Shown: in pieces, positions 1-8,322 of the stretch | How the letters are laid out: each line of letters starts with the position of its first letter | How positions within the stretch are numbered: the stretch's first letter is position 1 | NCBI GenBank assembly: GCA_900314975.1 | Contig: OMXI01000015.1 | Span: forward strand, 1 to 59,577 | Length of the DNA stretch: 59,577 nucleotides | From: an uncultured Eubacteriales bacterium | GTDB taxonomy: Bacteria > Bacillota > Clostridia > Oscillospirales > Ruminococcaceae | Direction of reading: 5' to 3' | Translations under genes and position numbers: made by a program | The notes under the pieces: generated by a model | Seen by the model: the letters and a program-made list of their open reading frames with translations, nothing else | Database searches by the model: none | What the model was told of the DNA's origin: nothing

Positions 1-28
1 TTTGCAATTATATTATACCACAAAAAGA

Positions 29-99
29 AGAGCTTTGCACTACCTTTTCGGTGTGCGAAGCTCTCTTTTTTGCTCTAGGGCTGCAACAGCCCCTTTTTT
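29..99 (+). terminator. Two tandem terminator-like hairpins upstream of the ABC operon
   Basis: Hairpin 1 pairs 29-35 with 58-64 and is followed by a T run at 66-71. Hairpin 2 pairs 78-83 (GGGCTG) with 87-92 (CAGCCC) and is followed by six T at 94-99. The RBS of the first gene begins 13 nt later. They may end a gene to the left of the window, or attenuate the ABC operon if transcription starts near 20 (TATTAT at 11-16 could be a -10 box). The window edge prevents a decision. Confidence 0.6.
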
Positions 100-125
100 G
101 TGCTAAAAAACAGGAGGCAGTCAGT

Positions 126-890
126 ATGGACAAAAAGAAAGTAATAATAAAGACCGATAAGCTGTCAAAAAGCTTTTCTGTCGGCGGAAAGCAGCAGCAC
201 ATAATCAAGAACCTCGACCTTGAGATCTACGAGGGCGACTTCACCGTTATAATGGGACCTTCGGGTGCAGGCAAATCAACGCTTTTGTACGCGCTTTCGG
301 GTATGGACAAGCCAAGCCTGGGCAAGATAAACTACTGCGGAGAAGACATAACAAGTATGAACGACGACGCGCTTGCAGTTTTCAGACGCGCGCACTGCGG
401 CTTTGTTTTCCAGCAGATATATCTCGTAGACAGCATGAGCATTATGGATAACGCAGTCAGCACGGGAATGCTCACAGGTCAGAAAAAGAAAGCTCTCAAA
501 CAAAAGGCTCTCGGACTTTTTGAGCGCGTAGGCATAAGCGCAGAGCTTGCCGATAAGTTTCCCGCGCAGCTGTCGGGCGGCGAGGCACAGCGTGCTGCAA
601 TGGTAAGAGCGCTTATAAACGACCCCGAGGTAGTGTTTGCAGACGAGCCGACAGGCGCGCTCAACAGCGCAGGCGTAAAAGCCGTGCTTGATATTCTTAC
701 AGATATAAACCGCAGCGGTCAGTCGATAGTTATGGTAACGCACGATATCAAATCCGCGCGCCGCGCAGACAGAATAATCTACATACAGGACGGCGGCGTA
801 ATGGGGGAGTGCGCCCTTGGCAGATACGAAAGCGGCGACAGAAAAAGGCACGAAAAGATAAGAGCATTCTTGGAGGATATGGGATGGTAA
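126..890 (+). CDS. ABC transporter ATP-binding protein (MacB/LolD-type)
   Basis: Cytoplasmic ATPase, 254 aa, powering the permease encoded next. Visible motifs: Walker A GPSGAGKST at 44-52, Q-loop near 96, signature LSGGEAQ at 149-155, Walker B VVFADE at 169-174 and H-loop histidine 206. The length and the DEPTGALNS stretch fit the LolD/MacB/FtsE class that works with FtsX-type permeases in lipoprotein, peptide or antibiotic export. The ATG at 126 is chosen because AGGAGG at 112-117 lies 8 nt upstream; an in-frame GTG or TTG further up would fall in terminator hairpins. The 3' end overlaps the permease start by 7 nt, so the two are translationally coupled. Substrate unknown. Confidence 0.93.
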   Translation: MDKKKVIIKTDKLSKSFSVGGKQQHIIKNLDLEIYEGDFTVIMGPSGAGKSTLLYALSGMDKPSLGKINYCGEDITSMNDDALAVFRRAHCGFVFQQIYLVDSMSIMDNAVSTGMLTGQKKKALKQKALGLFERVGISAELADKFPAQLSGGEAQRAAMVRALINDPEVVFADEPTGALNSAGVKAVLDILTDINRSGQSIVMVTHDIKSARRADRIIYIQDGGVMGECALGRYESGDRKRHEKIRAFLEDMGW

Positions 891-3238
891 AGCTGATAAG
901 ATCAAATCTGCATAAAGACCGTGCAGTTGTGATAGTTTTTATGCTTATCATTATGATAGCGGCTATGCTTATGCACACAAGCCTTCTTATAAACACATAT
1001 GACGAGGTCTATGATAAAAAGGCACAGGATATCAATATCCCCGATGCGATAGAGCAGGTGCGCACAGATGACGATATCGACGATATCATCAAAAGCTGTG
1101 ATATGATATCGGATTATTCAGTCACGGATATGATATTGCCTGCGGAAACTGTATTTACAGTCAACAGCTCAAAAAAAGAGATAACCAACGATACCGCTTT
1201 GTTTTATGAATACGGCTCGCAGGGTATCGCAGGTGAGCATAATTTCATTGAAAGAGATGAAAGCGTTTCGGGCATAAAGATATATCTCAACCTCGGACTT
1301 GCCAAAAGCAACGGCATAAATACAGGCGATAAGATACATCTTAAAATGGATTATTACGATGGCTTGGAGTTTACCGTTGCAGGTATATACGAGGACCTTT
1401 TCAACGGCGTGGGTATGAGCTATAATTCCGTTATGCTCGATAAGCAAGGCTTTGAGCAAATGAAAAAGTGCGCAGAAAAAGTCGCCGGGGCAGGCAAGAC
1501 CCCGCAGACAAACAAGCTGGTCTATATGCGCTTTGTTGATGGAACCGCGCATAAGGACGGACTCAAACAGCTCAGGGAAGCAGTATCCGCAAAGGGATAC
1601 TATAACTACGGATATACTATGGAGCTTGCAAGAAAAGCATATGTTGGCATCATAACTCTGCTCGTGCCGTTCCTTTCTACTTTTGCGCTGCTGATGATAG
1701 TTATCTGCATAATAATGATAATCTTTGCGATAAGCAACAACATCAGCCGCGATATAAGAAACATAGGCGCTCTGCGTGCAGTCGGTCATACGGCAGGGCA
1801 GGTGCGCACCTCGCTGACGCTTGAATACCTGCTGATCGGTGCGATAAGCACAGCGGCGGGTACAGCACTTTCGTATGTGTTCTTCCCGATGCTTGAAAAA
1901 GCATTCCTGCGCGGCTTGACAGGTATAGTGTGCGAAACGGTTTTCCGTCCGAGCGCGACATTCGGCGTGATATTGGGTATCCTGCTTGCAATCGTTGCCA
2001 CAGCGTTCATAGCCTCTGCGCGCATTAAAAAGCTGCACCCCGCAACAGCACTTCGCTTCGGACTTTCCTCAAACAGCTTCAAACGCAATCATTTTCCGCT
2101 TGCAGACACAAGGGGCGGTCTGAATCTTCTGCTTTCCGCAAAAAGCGCTGTACAGAGCATGGGTCAGAGCATTTCAATTTTCGTTGTCATCGTGACCGTT
2201 TCCTTTCTCACATTCTTCTCGCTGATGATGTTTTACAACACCAAGATAGACAGCTTCAATTTCCAGCGTCTGCTTCAGGGCGACGTTCCCGACGGATTGA
2301 TAGAGTTCTCGGGTGACGAGGCAAAACGTCAGGAAATAATAAAAGAGCTTAAAACAATAGACGGAGTAAGTCAGGCATATTCGCTTACCTTTACCACAGC
2401 AACGATAAACGGCGATGATATCGACACACTTATGACCGCAGAGCCTGAATGTGTTTACTGCGGCATATACGAGGGCAGAATGTGTGAGGAGGCAAATGAG
2501 ACTGTTATCGGCGGTGAGCTTGCAAAAAGGCTCGGCGTCAAGGTAGGCGACGAGATAAAGATAAGCAACATCGGCAGGGAGGAGAGATACCTCGTAACAG
2601 GGCTTCAGCAGGCGGTCTACAGCCTCGGCGAAAGAGCGTATATAACCGATGAGGGTGCAAAGAGAATAGGTATTGAACCCAACCACAGCATTATCCGTAT
2701 ACGAATGACCGACCCCACAGCCGAAAAGGTCGATACCATGCTTGAAAAAGTACAGCAGCTGCTCGGCAGCGAGTGCGTTTCAATTGATAACTATTACCGC
2801 TACCAGCGCAGCGAGGATAATCTCCCCGTGTTCGCGGTGGGAATGATAAACGTTATCTTCATTCTTCTGAGCCTTGTCACCGTATTTCTTATAATCCGTC
2901 TGCTGCTCAAAACGGTTTTCATCAAGCGCGAAAAAGAGTTCGGCATCAAAAAAGCAATGGGTTTCACATCGCACCAGCTCCGCCTGCAGCTTTCGCTGTC
3001 TCTGCTTTTGCCCGCGGTCGCAGCAGCAGTTCTCGGCTCGGTCGGCGGATTCTTCCTTGTCAATCCGCTGTTCAATGTCGTGTTCAGCAGCTACGGCATA
3101 AAGAATTCCGACCTTGTCGCAAAACCGATGATGATAGCAGTGACTGCACTTTCAGTGCTTGTGCTCGTGTTCGTACTGAGCTTTATTATGAGCCGCAAAA
3201 TGAAAAAGGTCGCAGCGTATAAGCTGATAAGTGAGTGA
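884..3238 (+). CDS. FtsX/MacB-type ABC transporter permease
   Basis: 784-aa membrane permease partnered with the upstream ATPase. One hydrophobic segment lies near residues 14-36, followed by a roughly 220-residue extracytoplasmic domain. A three-helix FtsX block follows (about 260-390, with the cytoplasmic motif NIGALRAVGHTAGQV). A second extracytoplasmic domain is followed by a second three-helix FtsX block at about 660-775, with KEFGIKKAMGF. This duplicated FtsX layout is usual for Firmicute exporters involved in bacteriocin, bacitracin or lantibiotic resistance, but no sensor kinase or regulator lies beside it, so that role is not supported. The ATG at 884 has GGAGG at 872-876. Confidence 0.9.
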   Translation: MVKLIRSNLHKDRAVVIVFMLIIMIAAMLMHTSLLINTYDEVYDKKAQDINIPDAIEQVRTDDDIDDIIKSCDMISDYSVTDMILPAETVFTVNSSKKEITNDTALFYEYGSQGIAGEHNFIERDESVSGIKIYLNLGLAKSNGINTGDKIHLKMDYYDGLEFTVAGIYEDLFNGVGMSYNSVMLDKQGFEQMKKCAEKVAGAGKTPQTNKLVYMRFVDGTAHKDGLKQLREAVSAKGYYNYGYTMELARKAYVGIITLLVPFLSTFALLMIVICIIMIIFAISNNISRDIRNIGALRAVGHTAGQVRTSLTLEYLLIGAISTAAGTALSYVFFPMLEKAFLRGLTGIVCETVFRPSATFGVILGILLAIVATAFIASARIKKLHPATALRFGLSSNSFKRNHFPLADTRGGLNLLLSAKSAVQSMGQSISIFVVIVTVSFLTFFSLMMFYNTKIDSFNFQRLLQGDVPDGLIEFSGDEAKRQEIIKELKTIDGVSQAYSLTFTTATINGDDIDTLMTAEPECVYCGIYEGRMCEEANETVIGGELAKRLGVKVGDEIKISNIGREERYLVTGLQQAVYSLGERAYITDEGAKRIGIEPNHSIIRIRMTDPTAEKVDTMLEKVQQLLGSECVSIDNYYRYQRSEDNLPVFAVGMINVIFILLSLVTVFLIIRLLLKTVFIKREKEFGIKKAMGFTSHQLRLQLSLSLLLPAVAAAVLGSVGGFFLVNPLFNVVFSSYGIKNSDLVAKPMMIAVTALSVLVLVFVLSFIMSRKMKKVAAYKLISE

Positions 3239-3248
3239 TAAATAACGC

Positions 3249-3277
3249 TTGACAGTAAGGCTGATTTGTGCTATAAT
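3249..3277 (+). promoter_or_regulatory. SigA-type promoter for the acetyltransferase leader
   Basis: Consensus TTGACA at 3249-3254, 17-nt spacer, consensus TATAAT at 3272-3277. Start of transcription expected near 3284, giving a leader of about 155 nt before the acetyltransferase. Confidence 0.85.
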
Positions 3278-3326
3278 GCACCGTAAGATGATATGTTCAT
3301 CTAATAATTATTAAGGAGTTGTCTTT

Positions 3327-3359
3327 TTGACAAAAATCAATAAGGAGATAGCAGCGTAA
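3327..3359 (+). CDS. Possible 10-codon leader peptide
   Basis: A TTG start 8 nt after AAGGAG (3313-3318) opens a 10-codon frame (TKINKEIAA after the start) ending in TAA at 3357-3359, immediately before the terminator hairpin at 3361. Its position between promoter and terminator is that of a leader peptide in an attenuator. The frame is so short that it could be chance; coding is inferred from the RBS and position only. Confidence 0.35.
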   Translation: MTKINKEIAA

Positions 3360-3360
3360 A

Positions 3361-3407
3361 CGGGAGGTTTGCGAATACTGTCTCACACAAGCCTCCCGTG
3401 TTTTTAT
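3361..3407 (+). terminator. Terminator/attenuator hairpin upstream of acetyltransferase
   Basis: An 11-bp stem (3361-3371 with 3388-3398, one G-U) is followed by TGTTTTTA. It lies between the promoter at 3249 and the acetyltransferase at 3442, so it either attenuates that gene or catches read-through from the ABC operon. Confidence 0.7.
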
Positions 3408-3441
3408 AGTCGGACACGAAATTATTTTGGAGGAAAAAACA

Positions 3442-4101
3442 ATGAAAAATAATGACTATACACTGCGTAACGAAACAGAAAAAGACTATCACGAAACCGA
3501 AACAATGGCACGCGAGGCATTCTGGAATTTAAGCGTCCCCGGCTGCAGCGAGCATCTGTTTATGCACAATCTTCGCCAGCACCAAAGCTTTATCCCGCAG
3601 CTTGACTTTGTAGCCGAGCAGGAAAGGAAAATAATCGGGTGCGTGATGTATTCAAAGTCTTACCTTGTTGACGAAAATGGAAACAAAAAAACCGTACTGA
3701 CAATGGGACCGATATGTGTCGACCCGAAGTTTCAGCGCAATGGCATAAGCAAGGCTCTGCTTGAGCATACCTTTAAGCTCGCGCTTGAAATGGGCTACGA
3801 TACCGTTATCAATTTCGGCAATCCCGATAACTACGTCGCACGCGGCTATAAAAGCTGCCGCAAGTACAATGTCTGCTTTGAGGGCGATATCTATCCCGCT
3901 GCGCTGCTGGTCAAAGAGCTGAAAGAGGGTGCGCTTGACGGCAGAAAGTGGTTTTATCACCCAAACGACGCCGATGCACCCTGCGAAGACGAAAAGCTTG
4001 TTGACGAGTACGACAAAAAGTTCCCGCCGAAAGTAAAGGCTTGGCAGCCAAGTCAGGAAGAGTTTTATATCCATAGTCATTCTGTTATTGATCGCGAGTG
4101 A
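3442..4101 (+). CDS. GNAT-family N-acetyltransferase
   Basis: 219-aa soluble acetyltransferase predicted to move an acetyl group from acetyl-CoA to an unknown amine. The GNAT core is visible in the first 150 residues: a beta strand with GPICVDPKFQRNGISKALLE (the acetyl-CoA pyrophosphate loop, Q/R-x-x-G-x-S/A), then a long helix and a strand ending in NFGNPDNYVARGYKSC, the usual GF/GY motif. The C-terminal 60 residues are charged and belong to a subgroup seen in gut Firmicutes. ATG at 3442 has GGAGG at 3429-3433; a TTG at 3427 overlaps that RBS and is rejected. Own promoter and terminator, so monocistronic. Confidence 0.85.
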   Translation: MKNNDYTLRNETEKDYHETETMAREAFWNLSVPGCSEHLFMHNLRQHQSFIPQLDFVAEQERKIIGCVMYSKSYLVDENGNKKTVLTMGPICVDPKFQRNGISKALLEHTFKLALEMGYDTVINFGNPDNYVARGYKSCRKYNVCFEGDIYPAALLVKELKEGALDGRKWFYHPNDADAPCEDEKLVDEYDKKFPPKVKAWQPSQEEFYIHSHSVIDRE

Positions 4102-4140
4102 TACGCAAAGCGTATCAGAGTAAACCCATAAAAGCAAAAA

Positions 4141-4171
4141 CGTCTCCGTTTTCGGAGGCGTTTTTTTTTTT
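4141..4171. terminator. Bidirectional rho-independent terminator
   Basis: Stem CGTCTCCG (4141-4148) with CGGAGGCG (4153-4160), followed by 11 T on the plus strand and by TTTTTGCTTTT on the minus strand. It serves the acetyltransferase and the convergent YhaM gene. Confidence 0.9.
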
Positions 4172-4174
4172 GTG

Positions 4175-5152
4175 TTATTCTTTGCTGTCCCAGTAAGACG
4201 GCTTGTAAAGGTTGCCAAAGCCCGAAAGCTTTTTATCGGTGTTCTTGCCCGCTTCGGTCTGTTCGTACATAATATTGCAGCTCTCTATCTTTGCATCGAG
4301 ATTGTCAATGTAGTGCAGTGCGAACGCTTCAGGCGTAGCAGGGAATTTTACCGCGCCCCATTCGCCCTGCCCGTGATGTGAAAGTATGCAGTGTGTCAGC
4401 AGCCGCTGCCTTTCCTTATCGCAGTTCTTTATCTGCGTACACTTGTTTGAAAAGAACATAGCGCCCAGATAAAGATGTCCGTAAAGCACATACAGGTCTG
4501 TAATTTCAGCTGCACCTACAGGGTCTGTGCTGTACTCGTTTATCTTGCCGATATCGTGCAGTGCCGTCGCGCAGACAAGTATCTCTCTGTCAAGCTCTTG
4601 ATAGACCCCGCACATAGCGACTGCCGCCTTTACCATTCTGTATGTATGATAGATAAGTCCGCCCTTGTAGTTGTGGTGCATATACACCGCAGCCGATGAC
4701 GTTTTGAACTTGTCTTTGTGCTCCTCAAGCAAAGCAAGCGTGGGTACTGACAAAGCAGTCCTTTCAGGCACAGGATTGGGCAAGCCCCTGATGATATCGC
4801 AGATCTCGTCATACATATTGTCAATGTCAAGCGGCGGCAACTTTGCGAAATCATCAACAGTGAGACTTGGGTCCTTGGTCGGCTTTATATTCACTACATT
4901 GTAATAATCTCCGCTCTTTTTTACGGTCACATCGGCAATACAGCCTTCGCGTATACCTTCGGTCTTAAACTGCTCAATTGTATAATTATCAAATTTGCTT
5001 GCAGTCTGAAAGGAATCTCCGTCAGCTAATTTAAGCTTGACATAGCTTTTATTGTTTTTGTCTTTAGCATCCTCGAGCGACGAAACATACACAGGTCGTG
5101 TCACCGTTTCGCCGTCATTCAGTTCACGCAGTACTTTGTATCCTTCTAACAT
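4175..5152 (-). CDS. yhaM: 3'-5' exoribonuclease YhaM family (OB-fold plus HD domain)
   Basis: 325 aa, the usual length of YhaM (Cbf1), which degrades short RNA and ssDNA in Gram-positive bacteria. An N-terminal OB-fold (about residues 15-90) is followed by an HD phosphohydrolase domain. The metal ligands are visible: H169 in GLIYHT, H199-D200 in ALHDIGK, and the later HCILSHHG block at about 252-259. Last gene of the three-gene minus-strand unit starting at 8178; 30 nt separate it from the nitroreductase. A weak RBS (AAAGGA) precedes the ATG at 5152. Confidence 0.88.
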   Translation of the reverse strand: MLEGYKVLRELNDGETVTRPVYVSSLEDAKDKNNKSYVKLKLADGDSFQTASKFDNYTIEQFKTEGIREGCIADVTVKKSGDYYNVVNIKPTKDPSLTVDDFAKLPPLDIDNMYDEICDIIRGLPNPVPERTALSVPTLALLEEHKDKFKTSSAAVYMHHNYKGGLIYHTYRMVKAAVAMCGVYQELDREILVCATALHDIGKINEYSTDPVGAAEITDLYVLYGHLYLGAMFFSNKCTQIKNCDKERQRLLTHCILSHHGQGEWGAVKFPATPEAFALHYIDNLDAKIESCNIMYEQTEAGKNTDKKLSGFGNLYKPSYWDSKE

Positions 5153-5182
5153 CTTTATTATCCTTTCGATTTTGTATTTTAG

Positions 5183-5770
5183 TTATGTACGAAATTCAAG
5201 TATTTTGCCAAGCGGATTGCGCGGGCGCGCATTCGGGCTTTCACCAGGGTAACCCACAGCGACAGCACCGACAAGCTGTCCGCTTTCGCCTATGTATTCG
5301 CAAAGCGCGTCATATGCATAAAGCGTGTTTGCTATCCACAAAGTCCCCAAGCCGTTTTCCTGTGCCGTCAACAGCAGGTTTTCTATCGCCGCCCCGATTG
5401 AAAGCGTGTCGCAGATCTCTGTCGTGCGGTGTTCAGTCGATATTTCTTCATACGGTGAGCTGCCGCCCGTGTTCATAACAATGATGATAACAGGTGCCTG
5501 CCGCATTATCCGCAAAGTGTTCTTTGCATCGGGAATACCGCTTGCATCGCCCGTGTGCAAAAGCACCTTTTCGGTGTTTTCTATACCCTTTTGCATAGCA
5601 CCGAGCAGTTCGTCCTTTTTATCCCCCGAATAAACAATGAATTTCCACGGCTGTCTGTTCTTTGCCGAAGGCGCAAGCCGTGCAGCAGCGACAAGCTCAA
5701 TTATAAGCTCCTTTGCAACAGGAATATCCTTGAATTTTCTTATGCTGCGCCTTTGTTCAATGCAGTGCAT
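5183..5770 (-). CDS. Nitroreductase-family FMN oxidoreductase
   Basis: 195 aa, typical of the nitroreductase fold, in which homodimers bind FMN and reduce small molecules with NAD(P)H. Visible are the N-terminal FMN-phosphate motif RRSIRKF (about 7-13), ARLAPSAKNRQPWKF (about 31-45) and the C-terminal GYPGE segment. The ATG at 5770 is preferred over GTG at 5773 because AGGAGG lies 7 nt upstream inside the end of the P-type ATPase gene, and the two genes share one base (TGATG), indicating translational coupling. Substrate cannot be told from the sequence. Confidence 0.88.
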   Translation of the reverse strand: MHCIEQRRSIRKFKDIPVAKELIIELVAAARLAPSAKNRQPWKFIVYSGDKKDELLGAMQKGIENTEKVLLHTGDASGIPDAKNTLRIMRQAPVIIIVMNTGGSSPYEEISTEHRTTEICDTLSIGAAIENLLLTAQENGLGTLWIANTLYAYDALCEYIGESGQLVGAVAVGYPGESPNARPRNPLGKILEFRT

Positions 5771-8178
5771 CACACAGCCTCCTTTGTTTTGTCTTGCTTG
5801 TCCGTGCTTTTCCTTGCAAACAGATTTTCTACACCTCTGATAATGTAGTTTATGAACCGCAGGAAAGTGTCAGCCATGATACCGAAGTTTATGCAAAGCA
5901 GTATGGTCTTTGTTGAAAGCGACGTTGTTCCGAAGAACCACCCGAACAGCGTAAAGGCTATCACTATGCCGACCGTACAAAGCGTAAGTACGCCCCATTT
6001 GTATAAAGACATAGGCTTGCTTATCATACGCAGCACCATTATTCCGACTATCGACAAAAGTATAGTCGAGGCAGTTGCTATCTCTCCCTGCGAGACTTCA
6101 AAGATACGCCCGAATATCACGGCAATTACAACGACAAGAACGTCTGTTATACCGCCCGGCAGTGCTTTGAGAAGAACGTTTTTCATAAAGTGACCGTGTA
6201 TAAGGAAATGGTCAGGCACCTGCGAAAGCAGGAATGCGGGTATACCTATCGTGAATGCACTGATAAGCGTTATCTGCGGCGGTGTCAGCGGGTAGACCAC
6301 GCCGAACACCAGCGTTACGATAGAAAGCAGCAGCGAGAAAATATTCTTTACAAGGAACAGGCTTCCCGAACGCTCAAGGTTGTTGACGACCTGTCTGCCC
6401 TCCATAACGACCTCGGTCATATGCGCAAAATCAGAGTCCAGCAGAACAAGCTGCGCCGCCTGTACAGCAGCCTCGCTGCCTGATGCCATTGCGACCGAGC
6501 AGTCAGCATCTTTAAGCGCAAGTATGTCGTTTACACCGTCACCCGTCATAGCAACGACCTTTTCCTGCGACTGAAGCGCCTTTACGAACTTGCGTTTCTG
6601 GTCTGGCGTTACCCTGCCGAAAACAGTGTAGCTCTTCATCGCATCGTAGATCGCATCGTCAGTGGTAAGCGTAGATGCGTCAACATACTTTTCAGCACCC
6701 TGTATCCCTGCCTGCTTTGCGACCTCTGAAACGGTTATCGGGTTGTCGCCCGAAATTACCTTTACCTCAACGCCCTCGTCCGCAAAGAACTTAAAGGTCG
6801 CGGGCGCAGTCTCTCTCACGGGATTTGTTATAAGCACCAGTGCAAGCGGCTCACAGTCAGCCGTCAGCGCCTTGCCGTCGGGCTTGCCGTCATATTTTGC
6901 AAACGCAAGTACGCGGTAGCCCTTGCGGCTGTCAAACTCTATCTTCTCGCGGTAGGTCTCATACTTGTCTTTGAGTATCCATTCGGGCGCACCCAGCACG
7001 TATGCCGCCTTTTCAAAGGTCACGCTTGAGTATTTGAACTCCGACGAAAAGTCGGTGTGCGATACTATCTTTGCGCCGCTTGGCTGGGTAAAATGCTTTT
7101 TGAGCGCCGACATCGTTATGTTGTCCGCCGACTGCTGCGCTGCAAAGTCACTTAAAAGCGTGAACAGCTTGTCCTCGCCCATATCGCTCACAGCCTCAAC
7201 ACCCGTTACCTGCATAGTGTTTTCGGTAATCGTACCCGTCTTGTCAACGCATAAAACGTCAGTGCGCGCAAGCGTTTCAATGCATTTCATGTTGTGTACC
7301 AGAACCTTGTGCCGTGCAAGCCTCATCGCGCTTATCGCAAGTGTAACACTTGCCAGCAGGAAAAGTCCTTCGGGTATCATACCGATTATCGAAGCGACCG
7401 TCGAGCGTATGCTCTGAACATAACCCATATCCTTGACGAATCTCATATGCCAGAACTGCAAAGCACCCATCGGGATAATGATGATACCTGCAATTTTCAC
7501 TATCTTGTTGAGCGAGCGTATCATTTCCGACTGTTCGCCCGTGCGCACTTTCTTTGCCTGTATCGTCAGCTGCGAGATGTACGACTCCGCTCCCACCTTT
7601 GTGAGCCTTGCCTTGCAGCTGCCCGAAACGATAAAGCTGCCGCTCATAAGCTCCGAGCCGTTTACCTTGACTATCTCGTCAGCCTCACCCGTCAGCAGCG
7701 CCTCGTTTACCGAAACCTTGCCCTCAACAACGACAGCATCAGCGGGTATCTGGTCGCCCGCCTTGAAAATCACAATATCGTCTGCAACAAGCATATCCGA
7801 TTTGACACGCTGCTCGGTTCCGACGCGTATTACCAGCGTGCTTGGAGCGTTGAGCATCGTCATCTTGTCAAGCAGCTTTTTCGAGCGCGTCTCCTGTACA
7901 ATACCGATAAGCGTGTTGAAAATGATGACAGGCATAAAAGTAAGGTCTTTGTAGCAGCCGTTGATAAGCAGTATAACTGCAATGGCTGCAAAAATAAAGT
8001 TAAAATAAGTGAACACGTTGCTTGCGATTATCGCCCCAACCGATTTGGACGGCGGTTTTACGGGCGTGTTTGCCATATCCGCAGCAATGCGCTGCTGCAC
8101 CTGTTCGGCTGTTAGACCTGTTTCAGCCGAAGCCTCAAGCCGCGTGACTTGTTCAGGGCTGATAGCTTTATTTTTCAT
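5770..8178 (-). CDS. Cation-transporting P-type ATPase (CtpE/MgtA-like)
   Basis: 802-aa membrane ATPase. Order seen: first helix pair at about 48-95, actuator domain with TGEAD at 163-167, helix pair with PEGL at 269-272 (the P-type P-E-G-L ion site), phosphorylation motif DKTGT at 312-316, nucleotide domain, then TGDGVNDILALKDAD, and the C-terminal helix bundle from about 600. It lacks N-terminal heavy-metal domains and the CPx motif, so it is not a copper or cadmium pump. PEGL with the overall layout resembles mycobacterial CtpE (calcium) and Mg/Ca pumps; the ion is inferred, not shown. First gene of a unit with nitroreductase and yhaM. Confidence 0.9.
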   Translation of the reverse strand: MKNKAISPEQVTRLEASAETGLTAEQVQQRIAADMANTPVKPPSKSVGAIIASNVFTYFNFIFAAIAVILLINGCYKDLTFMPVIIFNTLIGIVQETRSKKLLDKMTMLNAPSTLVIRVGTEQRVKSDMLVADDIVIFKAGDQIPADAVVVEGKVSVNEALLTGEADEIVKVNGSELMSGSFIVSGSCKARLTKVGAESYISQLTIQAKKVRTGEQSEMIRSLNKIVKIAGIIIIPMGALQFWHMRFVKDMGYVQSIRSTVASIIGMIPEGLFLLASVTLAISAMRLARHKVLVHNMKCIETLARTDVLCVDKTGTITENTMQVTGVEAVSDMGEDKLFTLLSDFAAQQSADNITMSALKKHFTQPSGAKIVSHTDFSSEFKYSSVTFEKAAYVLGAPEWILKDKYETYREKIEFDSRKGYRVLAFAKYDGKPDGKALTADCEPLALVLITNPVRETAPATFKFFADEGVEVKVISGDNPITVSEVAKQAGIQGAEKYVDASTLTTDDAIYDAMKSYTVFGRVTPDQKRKFVKALQSQEKVVAMTGDGVNDILALKDADCSVAMASGSEAAVQAAQLVLLDSDFAHMTEVVMEGRQVVNNLERSGSLFLVKNIFSLLLSIVTLVFGVVYPLTPPQITLISAFTIGIPAFLLSQVPDHFLIHGHFMKNVLLKALPGGITDVLVVVIAVIFGRIFEVSQGEIATASTILLSIVGIMVLRMISKPMSLYKWGVLTLCTVGIVIAFTLFGWFFGTTSLSTKTILLCINFGIMADTFLRFINYIIRGVENLFARKSTDKQDKTKEAV

Positions 8179-8210
8179 ATATTTTCATCCCCTAATTTTT
8201 ACTACAATTG

Positions 8211-8239
8211 ATTATATCATTTTTCCGCCTGAAAATCAA
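8211..8239 (-). promoter_or_regulatory. Promoter of the P-type ATPase operon
   Basis: On the minus strand TTGATT (8239-8234), 17-nt spacer, TATAAT (8216-8211) with a TG one base upstream of the -10 box. Divergent from the asparagine synthase promoter 24 bp away. Confidence 0.8.
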
Positions 8240-8262
8240 CTCCCTTGCCGACACTTTCTGCC

Positions 8263-8291
8263 TTGATTTTTGCCTGCAATTGTGCTATACT
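8263..8291 (+). promoter_or_regulatory. Promoter of the asparagine synthase-like gene
   Basis: TTGATT at 8263-8268, 17-nt spacer, TATACT at 8286-8291 with extended -10 TG at 8283-8284. Start expected near 8298, only about 25 nt before the ATG, which confirms that no upstream coding segment is missing. Confidence 0.8.
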
Positions 8292-8322
8292 TGATTTGGA
8301 CTATTTTTAGTGAGGTGTTTTT

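Noticed and set aside
1786-2088. Minus-strand frames within the ABC permease gene
   Set aside because: They lie wholly inside a well-supported coding gene and encode no recognisable domain.
884-3238. BceAB-type bacitracin/lantibiotic exporter
   Set aside because: The FtsX layout is duplicated MacB-like rather than ten-helix BceB, and no BceRS two-component genes are adjacent.
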